From positions 62,001 through 126,000 of the forward strand of contig NZ_LGDY01000165.1 in NCBI RefSeq assembly GCF_001279525.1: a DNA stretch of 64,000 nucleotides, given 5' to 3'. A program made the position numbers and the translations under genes. Position 1 is the first letter of the stretch. Each line of letters begins with the position of its first letter. Under the pieces are notes generated by a model. It was not told the origin of the DNA. It searched no databases and was given only the letters and a program-made list of their open reading frames with translations. Shown piece after piece: positions 55,561 through 64,000 of this stretch. Source of the DNA: Nocardia sp. NRRL S-836. Lineage in GTDB: Bacteria; Actinomycetota; Actinomycetes; Mycobacteriales; Pseudonocardiaceae.

Positions 55561-56529
55561 TCAGCTCGCGTTGCTGGAGTGGCCGGGGAACAGGTGTGCC
55601 TGCGGGTTGAGCGCGACCGCGATGTTGTTGACCGCCGTCGCCGCCTCGCCGAAACCGGTCGCGATCAGCTTGACCTTGCCGGGGTACTGGGCGACGTCAC
55701 CGGCCGCGTAGACGCGTTCGATCTTGGTCTGCATGGTGGTGTCGACGACGACCGCGCGGTGGTCCAGCTCCAGGCCCCACGACTCGATCGGGCCCAGGTC
55801 GGCGGTGAAGCCGAGCGCGGCGACCACGGCGTGCGCGGGCAGGGTCTTCACGTCCTCGCCCTTCACCTTGACGTCCACTTCGGACAGTGGCGTACCGCGC
55901 AGTTCGAGCACCTCGGCGTCGGTGATGATCTCGACGCCGAGCTCGCGGACCTGGCGCACGGTGGCGGCGTGGGCCCGGAAGTTGGCCCTGCGGTGCACCA
56001 GCGTGACGCTGGCGGCGATCGGGTGCAGCGCGAGCGCCCAGTCGAACGCCGAGTCGCCGCCGCCGACGATCACGACGTGCTGGTCGGTGTGCTCGGCCAG
56101 CACCGGCACGAAGTGCACCATGCCGCGCCCCAGCCACCCGTCGCCGGCGGGCAGCGGGCGCGGGTTGAACTCGCCCATGCCCGCGGTGATGAGCACCGCT
56201 CCGGCGTTGATGGTGGTGCCGTCCGCAAGACCGACCCGCAGACCGTCCTCTGTGGACTCGCAGGTGCGGGCCTGGCGGCCCAGCAGGTAGGTGGGCTTGT
56301 ACTGCCCCGCCTGCTCGACGAGACCGCTGACGAGGTCGCGGCCGCGGATGGCGGGGAAGCCGGCCACGTCGAAAATCATCTTCTCCGGATACATCGCCGT
56401 CACCTGACCGCCCGGCTCCGGCAGGGCGTCGACGAGCGCGACGGTCAGTTCCCGGAAGCCTGCGTAGTAGGCGGCGTACAACCCCGTGGGACCAGCGCCC
56501 ACGATGAGGAGGTCGACGTCACGCTCCAT
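55561..56529 (-). CDS. Ferredoxin-NADP+ reductase, thioredoxin-reductase-like
   Basis: A 322-residue flavoprotein of the YumC/Fnr2 type: FAD site VGAGPTGLYAAYYA, NADPH site IVGGGDSAFDWAL, and AAGDVAQYPGKVKLIATGFGEAATAVNNIA near the C-terminus. There is no CxxC redox pair, which separates it from thioredoxin reductase. It may reduce ferredoxins such as the one at 3.6-3.9 kb. ATG 56529. Divergent from fumC by about 60 bp. Confidence 0.92.
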   Translation of the reverse strand: MERDVDLLIVGAGPTGLYAAYYAGFRELTVALVDALPEPGGQVTAMYPEKMIFDVAGFPAIRGRDLVSGLVEQAGQYKPTYLLGRQARTCESTEDGLRVGLADGTTINAGAVLITAGMGEFNPRPLPAGDGWLGRGMVHFVPVLAEHTDQHVVIVGGGDSAFDWALALHPIAASVTLVHRRANFRAHAATVRQVRELGVEIITDAEVLELRGTPLSEVDVKVKGEDVKTLPAHAVVAALGFTADLGPIESWGLELDHRAVVVDTTMQTKIERVYAAGDVAQYPGKVKLIATGFGEAATAVNNIAVALNPQAHLFPGHSSNAS

Positions 56530-56592
56530 GAGTGGTGCCCTTCTGCCAGTGGTGGGTGGCAGTGCTGTGATCGAGCGTAGAGACTCGGGGGT

Positions 56593-57987
<1,395 letters not shown>

Positions 57988-57993
57988 CGTCCT

Positions 57994-58026
57994 GGGTGGT
58001 CTGCCGCAGGTCATGGCGGACCACCC
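57994..58026. terminator. fumC terminator
   Basis: GGGTGGTCTGCC (57994-58005) and GGCGGACCACCC (58015-58026) form a 12-bp stem with one wobble and a 9-nt loop, 6 nt after the fumC stop. It probably also serves the convergent small gene. Confidence 0.8.
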
Positions 58027-58066
58027 GGTCACGATGGAGTTCGCTGAGCAGCTGGCCGATGCCTTG

Positions 58067-58378
58067 CTAGGCACCGGCCAGTTGTCCCGGCTCCACCTCG
58101 AAGCGGTGCCGCCCGGACTCGGTCTCGACACCCCAGGGCCGCCGGGTCGAGATGACGACCAGCTCGCGGCCGTTGTCGTCGGCTTCGCGCGTCACGATCT
58201 CGCAGTCCAGCTCGACGTCGACCGGGTACGTGGCGTCCGGGGTGAGCTGGCCGTCCGCGTCGAAGATCGGGGGCTTGTCGAAGAGGCTCCAGACGGTTCC
58301 GGTGGCGTCGGTGAGCTGAACCTCGACCCAGCCCGGTTGGGGGTCGTCGCTCACCCAGCGCACCGCTCGGCACCTCAC
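58067..58378 (-). CDS. Small conserved hypothetical protein
   Basis: A protein of about 103 residues, beta-rich and acidic: VRCRAVRWVSDDPQPGWVEVQ, VWSLFDKPPIFDADGQLTPD, ISTRRPWGVETESGRHRFEV. Similar short proteins occur in actinomycetes, without known function. GTG 58378 is tentative; GTG 58363 has GAGG 9 nt upstream. Before insertion of the element at 58404-62763 this gene lay immediately downstream of the hemolysin-III gene (about 30 bp). Confidence 0.65.
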   Translation of the reverse strand: MRCRAVRWVSDDPQPGWVEVQLTDATGTVWSLFDKPPIFDADGQLTPDATYPVDVELDCEIVTREADDNGRELVVISTRRPWGVETESGRHRFEVEPGQLAGA

Positions 58379-58403
58379 CCGCGTGATGCGGCGAGGGAAG
58401 CAG

Positions 58404-58438
58404 AGGTCAGGAGTACAGCGCCAGCCAGATGGCGATGT
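58404..58438. repeat. Left 35-bp direct repeat (att-like)
   Basis: Identical over 35 bp to 62729-62763. This copy includes the TGA stop and last codons of hlyIII (read leftwards), showing that the original chromosomal hlyIII end was here. Flanking bases differ on both sides (G/C before, T/A after). Confidence 0.9.
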
Positions 58439-59070
58439 TGTGATCGCCGGGATTCGCGGTAGGCGTGGATCTTGGCTTCTATGGCCGGTGAACTGCGGTT
58501 TTCTTGCTCGGTAGTTCTCACTGGTTTTCGACGCTTTGGGACGTCTCACGGCCTGGAGACGGCCTGGGAGTTGATCAACCACACCTTGGGCATCATCCCC
58601 GACACTGGGCCGATCTCGCGAGCAGTGGTGGCGGGTCAAGACACGCTTTCCCGTCTTGACGCGGTGCCGCTGGCCGTGACTGATCATGGCGTGTCGGGGT
58701 GGTGCCCTTCGTGCTGCCTGGGGTCGTTGCTCGGTGGCAAGGTGGCGTAGCCGTCGCGGCAGTCGATCGCCGTGCCCGGCTCGGTCAACTGGCCGTTCGC
58801 GCGATCGTTCCGACTGGCATCGGCTGATAGCTCGTGGTTCTGGTTCCACCGTCGGTGGTGCGCTGCCGCGCCACCTCGTGGGCCGTGCCGCCGTGGCCGG
58901 CGGGCGGAGCGAAGCGGGAGTCCGACGTGCCCGGATGGATGCGGGCCACGCTGGTAGGCGACCGGCCCGCCGCGCGCCGCCGACGGCGGCGCGCCTTGAT
59001 CCCATATAGCTGAGTTCAGCAGTAAGATGTGCGGCCTGCAACGTCGCCTTTACCGCCAGGAGGATCTTCG
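58439..59070. other. 632-bp stretch at left end of the element, no gene called
   Basis: Frames exist on both strands (for example 58472-58750 on +), but none has a good ribosome-binding site or a recognisable domain. The segment translating to TAWELINHTLGIIPDTGP may be debris of an element gene. The last 50 bp include the AAA-gene Shine-Dalgarno AGGAGG at 59058-59063 and AT-rich sequence near 59005-59030 that could hold its promoter. Confidence 0.5.
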
Positions 59071-60354
59071 GTGTTCGAGCGGATTCATCCAACAGACGTA
59101 TTTACGCCGAACCGGTTCCCCCTGCAGAAACACAACGTTTATGCGGCTCGCCGCGACGCGGAAGCGTCAATTCGATCCGGCCTGGCCCGGGCACAAGCTC
59201 CGGTTCTATATGGCGAGTATGGCGTGGGAAAGACGACGCTAGTGAAGCGATACTTCTATGATCGCAATGAAGGCGGCATTGTGATCGAGTTCCTCACTCC
59301 GGCCGGAAAAGGCTTTGATGACGTGGTTAAAGCCGTCCTAGAAAAGCTCGATTACGAGGTCGTAGTCAGCCGCGAGAACAAGGCGACGGTTTCCGCCACC
59401 GGCGAGTCGGACGTCAGCTTCTTCGGAATGCTGAAGGCGAAGATCAAACTCAAGGGCGAGTCCACAGGAAGCGAGCGACTCGAGCTAGTTGTTTCATCGC
59501 CCACCGACCAGGGATTCTTGCACATTGCCGCTGACGCCAAAGTGACAATCGTCATCGACGAGATGCACAAATCTTCACCATCGTTCCGGCAGCAACTCGC
59601 AGAGATGATCAAGGCGGCAAATAACCTCGGTGAAGGTTATGCAAGGTTTGTGCTAATCGGAACCACCCTGGACGCAAGCAAGCTTGTTGATCATGACGCA
59701 GGAATCGATCGGCTCATTCGAGAAGTAAAGCTCTCAGTTATGACCGAAGAGGAATCCCGTTTTATTATCACCGATGGAATGAAGCGACTCGGAGTGTCTA
59801 TTAGCGAGGAGCTGATCAATCGAATTGTTTCCACAGCCGCCGGAGCACCAAGCCTACTCCAGGAAATCTGCCTCGACGTCGCCGAGCTGGCAGTAACACG
59901 AGACGAGAAGTCCGTCAAGGACGATGATGTCGACCAAGCCATCCGAAACTTCGTCCTGAACAGCGAAGCCCGTCTCACCCGCCGGTACATGCTAGCCACT
60001 AATACCGTCGGCGTTAAGCAATACCGCAAACAAATCCTCAAAGCGGCCGCTAACCTTGACCGCGAGTTTTTCACAATGGATGACCTCACGTCACTCGTTT
60101 CGCAATATGTTGGCGAAGACGTTCCCGCCTCCTCCCTGAGCGGCCCACTGCGAGAATTGAAGGACTCCCAGTACGGTTCCGTTCTCACCGACGTTGAAAC
60201 CCCAGTCGGTGGAAGAGCATACAACTTGAATGCTTTCAAGGATCCACGAATGAAGGCATTCATCCGCGCTATGAATGCAGTCGAAGAACAAGGACTCCTC
60301 CCCACTGTGCAAGAAGTTGAGACCCTGCCACCGTACCTGGAAGAAGTCGACTAG
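59071..60354 (+). CDS. AAA ATPase cargo protein of the element
   Basis: A 427-residue cytoplasmic P-loop ATPase: Walker A YGEYGVGKTTLV (near residue 52), Walker B VTIVIDEMHK (near 155), sensor-1-like VLIGTTLDAS, a lid (GAPSLLQEICLDVAELAV) and a C-terminal winged-helix-like region (LDREFFTMDDLTSLVSQYVG). The overall plan resembles Orc1/Cdc6- or MoxR/STAND-like AAA modules. The GTG at 59071 has AGGAGG 7 nt upstream. Bases are about 48% GC in 59701-59760 (29 of 60), far below neighbours, indicating recent acquisition. No effector domain is fused; an anti-phage or element-maintenance role is speculation. Confidence 0.8.
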   Translation: MFERIHPTDVFTPNRFPLQKHNVYAARRDAEASIRSGLARAQAPVLYGEYGVGKTTLVKRYFYDRNEGGIVIEFLTPAGKGFDDVVKAVLEKLDYEVVVSRENKATVSATGESDVSFFGMLKAKIKLKGESTGSERLELVVSSPTDQGFLHIAADAKVTIVIDEMHKSSPSFRQQLAEMIKAANNLGEGYARFVLIGTTLDASKLVDHDAGIDRLIREVKLSVMTEEESRFIITDGMKRLGVSISEELINRIVSTAAGAPSLLQEICLDVAELAVTRDEKSVKDDDVDQAIRNFVLNSEARLTRRYMLATNTVGVKQYRKQILKAAANLDREFFTMDDLTSLVSQYVGEDVPASSLSGPLRELKDSQYGSVLTDVETPVGGRAYNLNAFKDPRMKAFIRAMNAVEEQGLLPTVQEVETLPPYLEEVD

Positions 60355-60422
60355 AGCTTACTAGCATTTTCATGCCAGCCATAGAATGACAAGCGACTTT
60401 AACTTTCTACCAACATAGACCA

Positions 60423-60845
60423 CTACACCAGGTCGACGCCGTCGTGCGCTCGAGTTTGCACAATCGACCCAAATGCATCTATTACGCGAACTGCATAGGC
60501 AGGCGACATGGACTCACGCACTTCACCTAGCGTCATCCACCGAATTTCGGACGCTTCTTCGGTAGCACGACTAGGCTCGTCCAGCGGCACACAACGAAAC
60601 ACCATCGCGACGATGCAACGCTTCATATTCTTGTAGACGCCAGTAAGTCGTTCAACCCGGACAGAGATACCAGTTTCCTCCAGAATTTCCCTCCGCGCAC
60701 CCTCCTCAAACGTTTCCGAAATTTCGAGTACACCACCTGGCGGCTCCCAGTGGCCGTTGTCTCGGCGGCGAATGACAAGAACCTTGCCCTCGTCGTTGAC
60801 CACGATCCCGGCAACACTCACGGAATGACGGGGCGTCTCAGCCAT
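60423..60845 (-). CDS. Nudix hydrolase of the AICE type
   Basis: A 140-residue Nudix protein with complete box GGVLEISETFEEGARREILE then ETGI, preceded by VLVIRRRDNGHWEPPGG, a start very common in AICE-borne Nudix proteins. It would hydrolyse a nucleotide-type pyrophosphate; the natural substrate is unknown. ATG 60845 is chosen; GTG 60854 is possible. Divergent from the GntR gene with about 70 bp of shared control region. Confidence 0.88.
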   Translation of the reverse strand: MAETPRHSVSVAGIVVNDEGKVLVIRRRDNGHWEPPGGVLEISETFEEGARREILEETGISVRVERLTGVYKNMKRCIVAMVFRCVPLDEPSRATEEASEIRWMTLGEVRESMSPAYAVRVIDAFGSIVQTRAHDGVDLV

Positions 60846-60890
60846 CGCCTGCACTTTCCCTCAGCAGACGAGTGTGGGAAACTTGAACTC

Positions 60891-60902
60891 GTCTAGTCGT
60901 CT
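60891..60902. promoter_or_regulatory. GntR half-operator between Nudix and GntR genes
   Basis: GTCTAGTCGTCT recurs exactly, in reverse complement, within the palindrome at 61765-61784. It lies 17 nt before the GntR ATG and 46 nt upstream of the Nudix start, suiting autoregulation. Confidence 0.55.
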
Positions 60903-60918
60903 GTAGGAGTAGGTGACC

Positions 60919-61698
60919 ATGCTCAATCTAGGAACTATAGACAGGTCCAACGATCGGCCTCCGTACCGCCAGATCGCGGACATCCTGCGCGCGCACATCG
61001 ATCACGGACGCCTGACTCCTGGCGAGCAGCTGCCCTCCGAAGCGACGTTGATCGACCACTTCGGGGTAGCCCGGATGACGGTCCGCGAAGCGATCAAGGA
61101 GCTGAGGACCGAAGGCCTCGTCGTCGCCCAGCACGGCAAGGGCGTCTTCGTGCGCTCCGCTCCCCCAGTCCGTCGACTCGCCTCCGACCGGTTCGCCCGC
61201 CGACACCGCAAGGAAGGCAAGTCCGCCTTCATCGCTGAGGCCGAAGCGTCCGGCCACGTGCCGAGCGTCGACCAGATCCGCGTGACGAACGAGGTTGCCT
61301 CGGCAGACATCGCCGAACGCCTCCGCCTCAAGCCGCGGGAACGGGTCATCGTCAGGTCGCGGCGCTACCTGACCGACGGCCGGCCGGTGGAGACGGCGAC
61401 CTCGTACATCCCGGAGTCGATCGCCAAGGGCACGCCGATCGCAGAGGTCAACACCGGCCCTGGCGGCATCTACGGTCGGATCGAGGATGCGGGATACGAG
61501 CTGGCGCGCTTCATGGAAGAGGTGTCCGCGCGGATGCCGACGCCGGACGAGCGCAAGGCGTTGGAGATCGGCGCAGGAATCCCTGTCATGACCCTGGTGC
61601 GCACCGCGTACGACACGAACGACATCCCGGTGGAGGTGTGCGACACCGTGAAGATCGCGCACTCGTTCGTCTTGGAGTACGACATCCCAGCGCAGTAA
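60919..61698 (+). CDS. GntR/HutC-family regulator (KorSA-like)
   Basis: A 259-residue repressor: GntR winged helix (YRQIADILRAHIDHGRLTPG, LIDHFGVARMTVREAIKELR) and a UTRA ligand domain (VIVRSRRYLTDGRPVETATSYIP, IPVMTLVRTAYD). ATG 60919 has AGGAG 9 nt upstream. KorSA-type GntR proteins keep AICEs such as pSAM2 integrated by repressing pra; here the palindromes before the Pra-like gene fit that circuit. Confidence 0.9.
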   Translation: MLNLGTIDRSNDRPPYRQIADILRAHIDHGRLTPGEQLPSEATLIDHFGVARMTVREAIKELRTEGLVVAQHGKGVFVRSAPPVRRLASDRFARRHRKEGKSAFIAEAEASGHVPSVDQIRVTNEVASADIAERLRLKPRERVIVRSRRYLTDGRPVETATSYIPESIAKGTPIAEVNTGPGGIYGRIEDAGYELARFMEEVSARMPTPDERKALEIGAGIPVMTLVRTAYDTNDIPVEVCDTVKIAHSFVLEYDIPAQ

Positions 61699-61741
61699 TC
61701 AGCGCTTGCAAGCGAACAAATCGGAAGACTGATTGAACTTC

Positions 61742-61784
61742 CCTAGACGGCTAGTCAACTTATCTTGTCTAGACGACTAGACAA
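61742..61784. promoter_or_regulatory. Tandem GntR operators before the Pra-like gene
   Basis: TTGTCTAG (61765-61772) and CTAGACAA (61777-61784) form a perfect 8-bp inverted repeat around ACGA. A second, related copy CTAGACGGCTAG starts at 61743, 26 bp upstream. The pair sits between the GntR stop and the Pra-like start (61824). Confidence 0.7.
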
Positions 61785-61823
61785 CTCTGGCACTACGGTC
61801 ACCGACGTGAAGAGGTGCACAAC

Positions 61824-62207
61824 ATGGCAGTCCTCGCAGGTCACAGGTTCCCGATCACCTTCGACGAGTTGTTCCCGCGAGGCTTCCTCGTCATCACGGT
61901 CGAGCGGGCGAACGACTACACGAACGGCAAGAGCGAGCCCGCCGTCTGCAAGCTGACGGGTCGTCCGGTGTGGACGGTGCAGGGGACGGACCCTTCCGTG
62001 AAGGGCTAGAACACCGGTCAGGTCGCGAAGATCGCGGCCAACCACCAGCCGGTTCCGCCCGAGACGATGCAGGGCACGCCATTCCGTCCTGCGGTGTTCA
62101 CCGGGCTGGAGGTCACACCGTACGTGCGGGACGGCTGGGTCCACTACATGAACCGGGGCAGGAAGGCAGCTCCGCGGAAGTACGACGCATCGCCCGCTGC
62201 GGCGTGA
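61824..62207 (+). pseudogene. Pra-like replication/integration/excision activator broken by an amber codon
   Basis: ATG 61824 with AGAGG 8 nt upstream opens MAVLAGHRFPITFDELFPRG, continuing to TGRPVWTVQGTDPSVKG, where TAG at 62007-62009 stops it after 61 codons. The same frame continues without interruption for 65 codons: NTGQVAKIAANHQPVPPETM, then GTPFRPAVFTGLEVTPYV to a TGA at 62205. The two halves together resemble AICE Pra proteins, which have Gln after the K-G, so a single CAG to TAG change explains the stop. Either a pseudogene or an internally stopped short protein. Confidence 0.75.
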
Positions 62208-62220
62208 GGCAATGGCCGTG

Positions 62221-62437
62221 ATGTCTGCGGCAGAGCAGAAGGTGACCCGGGAGCGGGTCGCACAGGTGCAGTAAGCTGAGTGAGGCGCACGGCCTTTTGC
62301 CTCGGCTGATGCCGCGCAACGGTGCAGGTCCTGAGGATCTGCGGCAGTTTCATGAGAAGAGCGCGGCGGTCTACCTGAGGGTGGGCTGGGATCGACCGGA
62401 GCCGTCACCACTAAGCCCTGTAGTGGGCCGACCGTGA
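62221..62437 (+). pseudogene. Frameshifted AMED_5909-like fragment (tentative)
   Basis: ATG 62221 reads MSAAEQKVTRERVAQVQ to a TAA at 62272; a one-base frame change gives SKLSEAHGLLPRLMPRNGAG then PEDLRQFHEKSAAVYLRVG, ending at a TGA (62435). The combined helical pattern (EAH...L, FHE.SA.VY) resembles small proteins common in actinomycete mobile elements, but the usual H-H-x-E-A-x-x-W end is missing. The remaining bases to 62511 show nothing else. Confidence 0.4.
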
Positions 62438-62511
62438 AACCCGCCTGGCGCGAGAGCAAGGCAAGAGCTGACCTGACGGCCGCTCTACCGTGATCGACAA
62501 CTGAATACCCC

Positions 62512-62703
62512 GTGTTGGTGCGTCGCGCGGGAAACAGCCGGAAGTCTTGGCGGGCGCTCTCGGTCAACCTCGGCCACGATGATCCGGGCTTTACGCTGCG
62601 CGTCTACACGCACCTGATGCCGTCCAGCGGCGACAAGAGCCGCAAGGCCGCTATCCCGCTCTTCAAGCCGAAGAAGCGGGCTGACGGCCTGAAGCCGGCC
62701 TGA
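62512..62703 (+). pseudogene. C-terminal stub of a tyrosine recombinase (integrase)
   Basis: The frame carries NLGHDDPGFTLRVYTHLMPS then SGDKSRKA, the end of phage/AICE integrases with the His of LGH and the nucleophile Tyr in VYTHL. The core-binding domain and the first catalytic Arg and HxxR are absent; upstream sequence is unrelated, so this is a deletion remnant rather than a functional gene. It ends 26 bp before the right direct repeat, the usual place for int beside attR. Confidence 0.85.
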
Positions 62704-62728
62704 CAAGACCAAGCCACCACAAAACGCC

Positions 62729-62763
62729 AGGTCAGGAGTACAGCGCCAGCCAGATGGCGATGT
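62729..62763. repeat. Right 35-bp direct repeat (att-like), 3' end of hlyIII
   Basis: Identical to 58404-58438. It contains the final codons and TGA (62732-62734) of hlyIII, so integration restored an intact gene end. Confidence 0.9.
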
Positions 62764-63403
62764 AGTGGCACAGCGCCGCCACCACGGTCGCCGCGTGGAA
62801 GAACTCGTGGTACCCGAACACCTGCGGCCAGGGGTTGGGCCACCGGGTCGCGTAGAACACCGCCCCGGCGGTGTACAGCAGCCCGCCGACGAGCAGCAGC
62901 ACGAGGGCGGCGACGCCGGCGTGGTGCAGCAGTTCGGGCAGCACGAAGACGGCCACCCAGCCGAGGGCGATGTAGATGGGCACGCCGAGCCAGCGGGGGG
63001 CGTGTGGCCAGGCGAGTTTCAGGCTCACGCCGGCCAGTGCGCCGAGCCAGACGACCCACAGCACCGTGCGGCCGGTGTCGGGGTTCATGGCCAGCAGCGC
63101 GAACGGGGTGTAGGTGCCGGCGATGAACACGAAGATCATCGAGTGGTCGAGGCGCTTCATCCACGTGCGCACGCGGTCGGACTTCCACGTGATGCGGTGG
63201 TACAGCGCGGAGACGCCGAACAGGCCCACGACGGTCAGGCCGTAGACGGACGTCGCGAGTGCCGCGCGAGCGGACACTGTGGACGCGGCCAGGGCGATGA
63301 GGGTGGCACCGGTGGCGACGGAGACTACGAAGGACCAGAGGTGCAGCCATCCACGCAGGCGCGGCCGCAGTCCGGGCTGTGGGGGAAAGGACGCGGTGGT
63401 CAC
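62732..63403 (-). CDS. Hemolysin III/YqfA/TrhA-family membrane protein
   Basis: A 223-residue protein of the PAQR-related hemolysin III family with seven hydrophobic segments; family residues are seen in VSALYHRITWK, RLDHSMIFVFIAGTYTPF and the C-terminal GYHEFFHAATVVAALCHY, with His residues expected to bind zinc. It may influence membrane homeostasis. The GTG at 63403 lies 8 nt after a TAACCT box (63417-63412), suggesting a leaderless mRNA. Neighbour of Rv1086-like gene as Rv1085c is in M. tuberculosis. Confidence 0.9.
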   Translation of the reverse strand: MTTASFPPQPGLRPRLRGWLHLWSFVVSVATGATLIALAASTVSARAALATSVYGLTVVGLFGVSALYHRITWKSDRVRTWMKRLDHSMIFVFIAGTYTPFALLAMNPDTGRTVLWVVWLGALAGVSLKLAWPHAPRWLGVPIYIALGWVAVFVLPELLHHAGVAALVLLLVGGLLYTAGAVFYATRWPNPWPQVFGYHEFFHAATVVAALCHYIAIWLALYS

Positions 63404-63480
63404 AGGAACACAGGTTACGCGACCGTAGGTTTTCGACCACGGCTCAGTGATGAACCTTGCACGGCGTACGCTGTTCGGAC

Positions 63481-64000
63481 GTGGCACTCCGCACCCGTGT
63501 GAAAGACGTCGCTATCCACTTCTACGAGTGGATTCTCCGGCGCGAGCTGAGCGGGACACAGGTGCCCAAGCACGTCGGCGTCGTGCTCGACGGCAACCGG
63601 CGGTGGGCGCGTGAGGCCGGGTTCACGGATGTCGCGCACGGGCACCGGGCGGGGGCGAGGAAGATCCTCGAACTGCTCGAGTGGTGCGGTGACGCGAAGG
63701 TCGAGGTCGTCACGCTCTGGATGCTGAGCACCGACAACCTCAACCGGCCGTCGGACGAGCTGGCGCCGTTGCTGGACATCATCGCCGACATCACCGACGA
63801 GCTGGCCGGGGACGGCATGCCGTGGCGGGTCAGGCACGTCGGCGCGCTCGACATGTTGCCGGCCGGGCACGCCGAGCGGCTCACCACCGCGGCGGCCAAG
63901 ACCAGGGACCGCACCGGCATCCAGGTCAACGTCGCTGTCGCGTACGGCGGGCGGCAGGAGATCGCGGACGCGGTCCGCAAGCTGCTGCAGGCCCACGCCG
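63481..64000 (+). CDS. uppS: cis-Prenyltransferase (isoprenyl diphosphate synthase), 5' part
   Basis: The frame is open to the window end (173 codons). VGVVLDGNRRWAREAGF carries the catalytic Asp and the pyrophosphate-binding G-N-x-R-W-A of UPP-synthase-like cis-prenyltransferases; ELLEWCGDAKVEVVTLWMLSTDNLNRP and NVAVAYGGRQEIADA follow. By position next to hlyIII it corresponds to Rv1086, a short-chain Z-farnesyl diphosphate synthase; whether this one makes short or long chains cannot be decided here. The GTG at 63481 lies 8 nt after TACGCT (63467-63472), probably leaderless. Confidence 0.92.
   Translation, partial: MALRTRVKDVAIHFYEWILRRELSGTQVPKHVGVVLDGNRRWAREAGFTDVAHGHRAGARKILELLEWCGDAKVEVVTLWMLSTDNLNRPSDELAPLLDIIADITDELAGDGMPWRVRHVGALDMLPAGHAERLTTAAAKTRDRTGIQVNVAVAYGGRQEIADAVRKLLQAHA

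Larger units (their letters stand above)
58404..62763. mobile_element. Decayed AICE-like integrative element
   Basis: A 4.36-kb segment between two identical 35-bp repeats, the right one forming the 3' end of hlyIII. Contents in order: 630 bp without clear gene, an AAA ATPase gene of visibly lower GC, a Nudix gene and a divergent GntR gene with palindromic operators, a Pra-like gene with an amber codon, an AMED_5909-like fragment, and the C-terminal stub of a tyrosine recombinase 26 bp from the right repeat. The Nudix/GntR/Pra/int set is the usual AICE regulation-integration module; replication, excision and transfer genes are absent, so the element cannot move by itself. Confidence 0.82.

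Noticed and set aside
58472..58750. Possible 92-aa gene at the left end of the element
   Set aside because: No ribosome-binding site or recognised domain; may be debris, so described only as part of the non-coding stretch.
62400..62512. tRNA gene as attachment site of the element
   Set aside because: No cloverleaf-capable sequence or T-loop consensus could be found near either 35-bp repeat; the shared sequence is the hlyIII coding end.

Overview
This is a very GC-rich window with dense, often overlapping genes, many GTG/TTG starts and several apparently leaderless genes. Mycothiol synthesis (mshB), Mycobacterium-like gene order and a tandem pair of SARP/NB-ARC/TPR regulators point to a filamentous actinomycete. 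The Pseudonocardiaceae (Lentzea/Saccharothrix/Actinosynnema type) fits best; that placement is inference. From memory, the left half follows the M. tuberculosis order dapD ... dapC-like, fdxC ... Rv1171, mshB ... lpqW, typA. The right half follows ychF, Rv1111c, ispH, Rv1109c, xseA, xseB ... glpX, fum ... hlyIII, Rv1086.

Layout. 1-5.2 kb: a lipoprotein, dapD, an AlbA_2-type protein, dapC and ferredoxin (lysine/diaminopimelate branch), a GNAT enzyme and a membrane protein. 5.2-16.5 kb: mshB, a five-gene peptide/nickel-type ABC importer read from the binding protein towards its two ATPases, the LpqW-like lipoprotein and TypA. 16.6-19.2 kb: a small Lys/Cys-rich protein, a YciI protein, and trpS behind a textbook ribosome-mediated attenuator. 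18.4-25 kb: a two-component system with an SRPBCC-Nudix fusion, divergent from a LolA-like/ABC-2 operon; both promoters carry 11-bp-spaced TCTCAGC repeats. 25-28.7 kb: a thiamine ABC importer behind a TPP riboswitch. 28.7-31.7 kb: pterin dehydratase, a GH88/105-like protein, a GT87 membrane glycosyltransferase and small membrane proteins. 31.7-37.1 kb: two translationally coupled SARP-NB-ARC-TPR regulators.

37.2-50.6 kb is rich in genome maintenance: ychF, ada/ogt alkylation repair, a 1.1-kb tract of degenerate repeats with no convincing gene, sbcCD, rmuC, then a DUF6542 protein, ispH, xseA and xseB. 50.6-58.4 kb holds glpX, a secreted S1 protease, an L,D-transpeptidase, a Leu/Val-type dehydrogenase divergent from an Lrp regulator with a perfect palindrome between them, a ferredoxin reductase and fumC.

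58.4-62.8 kb is a decayed integrative element bounded by an exact 35-bp direct repeat, one copy of which is the 3' end of a hemolysin-III-like gene. It carries a low-GC AAA ATPase of unknown function, a Nudix hydrolase, a GntR/UTRA regulator with palindromic operators, a Pra-like gene broken by one amber codon, a probable AMED_5909-like fragment and the C-terminal stub of a tyrosine recombinase. These are hallmarks of an actinomycete integrative and conjugative element (AICE). The window ends in hlyIII and the divergent 5' part of a cis-prenyltransferase gene. No rRNA, tRNA or CRISPR array was seen.
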